This document shows, in pieces, positions 13,736 to 14,883 of a DNA stretch of 14,883 nt. The notes under the pieces were generated by a model. That model did not search any database and was not told the DNA's origin. It was given only the letters and a program-made list of their open reading frames with translations. The translations under genes were made by a program, and so were the position numbers. The stretch lies in the NCBI GenBank assembly GCA_051745835.1, contig JBNJEL010000043.1, positions 1-14,883 on the forward strand, in the 5' to 3' direction. How positions within the stretch are numbered: position 1 is the stretch's first letter; each line of letters opens with the position of its first letter. Origin of the DNA: JBNJEL01 sp051745835. GTDB taxonomy: Bacteria > Bacillota > Halanaerobiia > Halobacteroidales > Acetohalobiaceae.

Positions 13736-14239
13736 ATGATTAAAGAAAATAATTTATCAGATCTAATGATTGATTTAGTTAAGCTTTATCAACAACAGAG
13801 CCGAACTTTGCATCAAATAGTTGAGTTAAATCAGCAATTAAGCCAATTGTTGGTTGAAGAAGAGGCAATTAAAATAGAGGAATTACTGATTAATAGAGCT
13901 GATTACTTAGAGCAGGTTGAAAAGACTAGCCTAAAGATTAAAGATAATCTAAAACAGCTTAGTCAGCAGTTAGATTTAGAATTTGATGAAGTATTTATAA
14001 CTAAGTTATTTGAATTAGACCTACCTTATATAGAACAACTAAAGGAAGAAGTAAAAGTTGTTTTTAGATTAATTCAGAAGATAAAGAATTTTAATCAAGA
14101 GTTTATAGGTGATTTGAAAGAAGAAGCACTAGATTTACGCAATCAATTAGTTAAGGTTAAACAAGGTAGTAATCTAAATCGTTCTTATCAAGCTCAACAT
14201 TCTTATTACGAGGGTAAATTTATTGATCAAAAGAAGTAA
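13736..14239 (+). CDS. Putative FlgN/FliT-like flagellar chaperone
   Basis: A 167-residue, highly charged protein that looks almost wholly alpha-helical, with long Leu-rich coiled-coil segments (about 8-60 and 65-125). I cannot place it by a firm motif. Its size, helical make-up and position between fliD and fliS suggest a flagellar export chaperone: FliT (chaperone of FliD, usually encoded after fliS) or a second FlgN. Its end, SYYEGKFIDQKK, resembles the end of FlgN in this window (TYQKSG, later SIIDHKA), which favours a FlgN-type relation. GGAGG (13722-13726) lies 9 bases before the ATG; the gene is 21 bases after fliD and 14 before fliS, so it belongs to that operon. Confidence 0.6.
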   Translation: MIKENNLSDLMIDLVKLYQQQSRTLHQIVELNQQLSQLLVEEEAIKIEELLINRADYLEQVEKTSLKIKDNLKQLSQQLDLEFDEVFITKLFELDLPYIEQLKEEVKVVFRLIQKIKNFNQEFIGDLKEEALDLRNQLVKVKQGSNLNRSYQAQHSYYEGKFIDQKK

Positions 14240-14253
14240 AGGAGGAGAAATTA

Positions 14254-14661
14254 ATGGGTAGTAATAAAATAGACCAGTATAAAGAAGTGCAGGTAAAGAC
14301 CGCTAATCAAGGACAGTTATTATTGATGCTCTATCGTGGTGCTATTAAGTTTTTGCGCTTAGCTAAGGAAGGAATAAACGAAGAAGATATAGAGAAGAAA
14401 AACGAATATCTACAGCGTTCACAAGCAATTATAAGTGAATTACAAGATACTTTAGATTTTGAGCAAGGTGAAGATATAGCTGAAAATTTAGATCAATTAT
14501 ACGATTTTATGAATCGTCAATTAATTGCAGCTAATATTCAAAATAAGCCAGAACTGGTTGATGAAGTAAGAGAGTTAATGAAAGAATTGTTAGATGCTTG
14601 GCAGCAGATAGTAGATGGTGAAGATAATGCAACTCAATCTTCAATTGATATACAGGGTTAA
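14254..14661 (+). CDS. fliS: FliS flagellin chaperone
   Basis: A 135-residue, four-helix cytoplasmic chaperone. FliS holds the C-terminal D0 helix of flagellin to prevent early polymerisation and brings it to the export gate; in Bacillus it also affects the FliW-CsrA switch. Family marks are YKEVQVKTANQGQLLLMLYRGAIKFLRLA (about 9-37), with the conserved 'LLLMLYDGAI' phrase here as LLLMLYRGAI, and the later LYDFMNRQLIAANIQNKP (about 88-105). The length is normal. GGAGG (14241-14245) lies 8 bases before the ATG. Confidence 0.95.
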   Translation: MGSNKIDQYKEVQVKTANQGQLLLMLYRGAIKFLRLAKEGINEEDIEKKNEYLQRSQAIISELQDTLDFEQGEDIAENLDQLYDFMNRQLIAANIQNKPELVDEVRELMKELLDAWQQIVDGEDNATQSSIDIQG

Positions 14662-14686
14662 ATTAAGATAGTAGGTGGTGAATAGT

Positions 14687-14883
14687 ATGAAATTAAGTAT
14701 TGGAATGATGGTTAAAAATGAAGAGAAGCATCTGCAAGAATGCTTAGAAAGTTTAGAACCAATTCGAGAAGCTATTAATTCGGAATTAGTGATTATTGAT
14801 ACTGGTTCAGATGATAACACAGTAGAAATAGCTAAAGAATTTACGGATAGAATTTATTTTCATGAGTGGAATAATCACTTTGC
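14687..14883 (+). CDS. Family 2 glycosyltransferase, N-terminal part (partial)
   Basis: The frame is open from ATG 14687 to the window end (65 complete codons). The start MKLSIGMMVKNEEKHLQECL, then ELVIIDTGSDDNTVEIA (about 34-50) and YFHEWNNHF (about 57-65), is the N-terminal nucleotide-sugar-binding part of a GT2-type glycosyltransferase, of the kind often followed by TPR repeats. AGGTGG (14672-14677) lies 9 bases before the ATG and the gene is only 25 bases after fliS, so it is probably co-transcribed with the filament genes. Flagellin glycosylation is a reasonable inference; the acceptor cannot be read from the sequence. Confidence 0.85.
   Translation, partial: MKLSIGMMVKNEEKHLQECLESLEPIREAINSELVIIDTGSDDNTVEIAKEFTDRIYFHEWNNHF

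Overview
The window is low-GC, Gram-positive-type DNA. Every gene is on the + strand, most have strong AGGAGG ribosome binding sites, and starts include ATG, GTG and TTG. The secreted flagellar proteins (FlgK, FlgL, flagellin, FliD) are visibly rich in Asp, Glu, Asn and Ser and I see no cysteine in them, while the cytoplasmic proteins are not especially acidic. This points to a salt-adapted anaerobic Firmicute-like bacterium, most likely of the order Halanaerobiales. That placement is inferred from protein style and gene order and was not tested by search.

Region 1 (1-3076) holds housekeeping and regulatory genes. It has the end of a MOSC-domain gene overlapping a mogA/moaB-type molybdopterin gene, a YerC-type TrpR-like regulator, a DUF389 (TIGR00341) membrane protein, and a SigH-type sigma factor with a near-consensus sigma-A promoter and its own terminator. 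The ribosome binding site of the DUF389 gene is buried in a long terminator-like hairpin.

Region 2 (3115-11151) is a syntenic version of the Bacillus comF-flgM operon: comFA, comFC, yvyF, flgM, flgN, flgK, flgL, a yviE-like gene (DUF6470), fliW and csrA. comFB is missing. A candidate sigma-28 promoter and an unannotated 17-codon ORF lie between yvyF and flgM. FlgM holds sigma-28, FlgN chaperones FlgK and FlgL (the hook-filament junction), and FliW and CsrA set flagellin translation.

Region 3 (11152-14883) is the filament module: a 241-bp leader region with a sigma-28 promoter, a long hairpin and a probable CsrA-binding hairpin; the flagellin gene; a GC-rich terminator; fliD (cap); a FlgN/FliT-like protein; fliS (flagellin chaperone); and the start of a family 2 glycosyltransferase that could glycosylate flagellin. 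flaG (yvyC), usual near fliD, is absent.

No stretch longer than 300 bases lacks a gene. I found no mobile element, CRISPR array, tRNA or rRNA. I see no clearly new multi-gene system. The most interesting material is the RNA-level control (hairpins at 956-1009 and 11257-11385), the 17-codon ORF, the extra chaperone-like gene and the glycosyltransferase.
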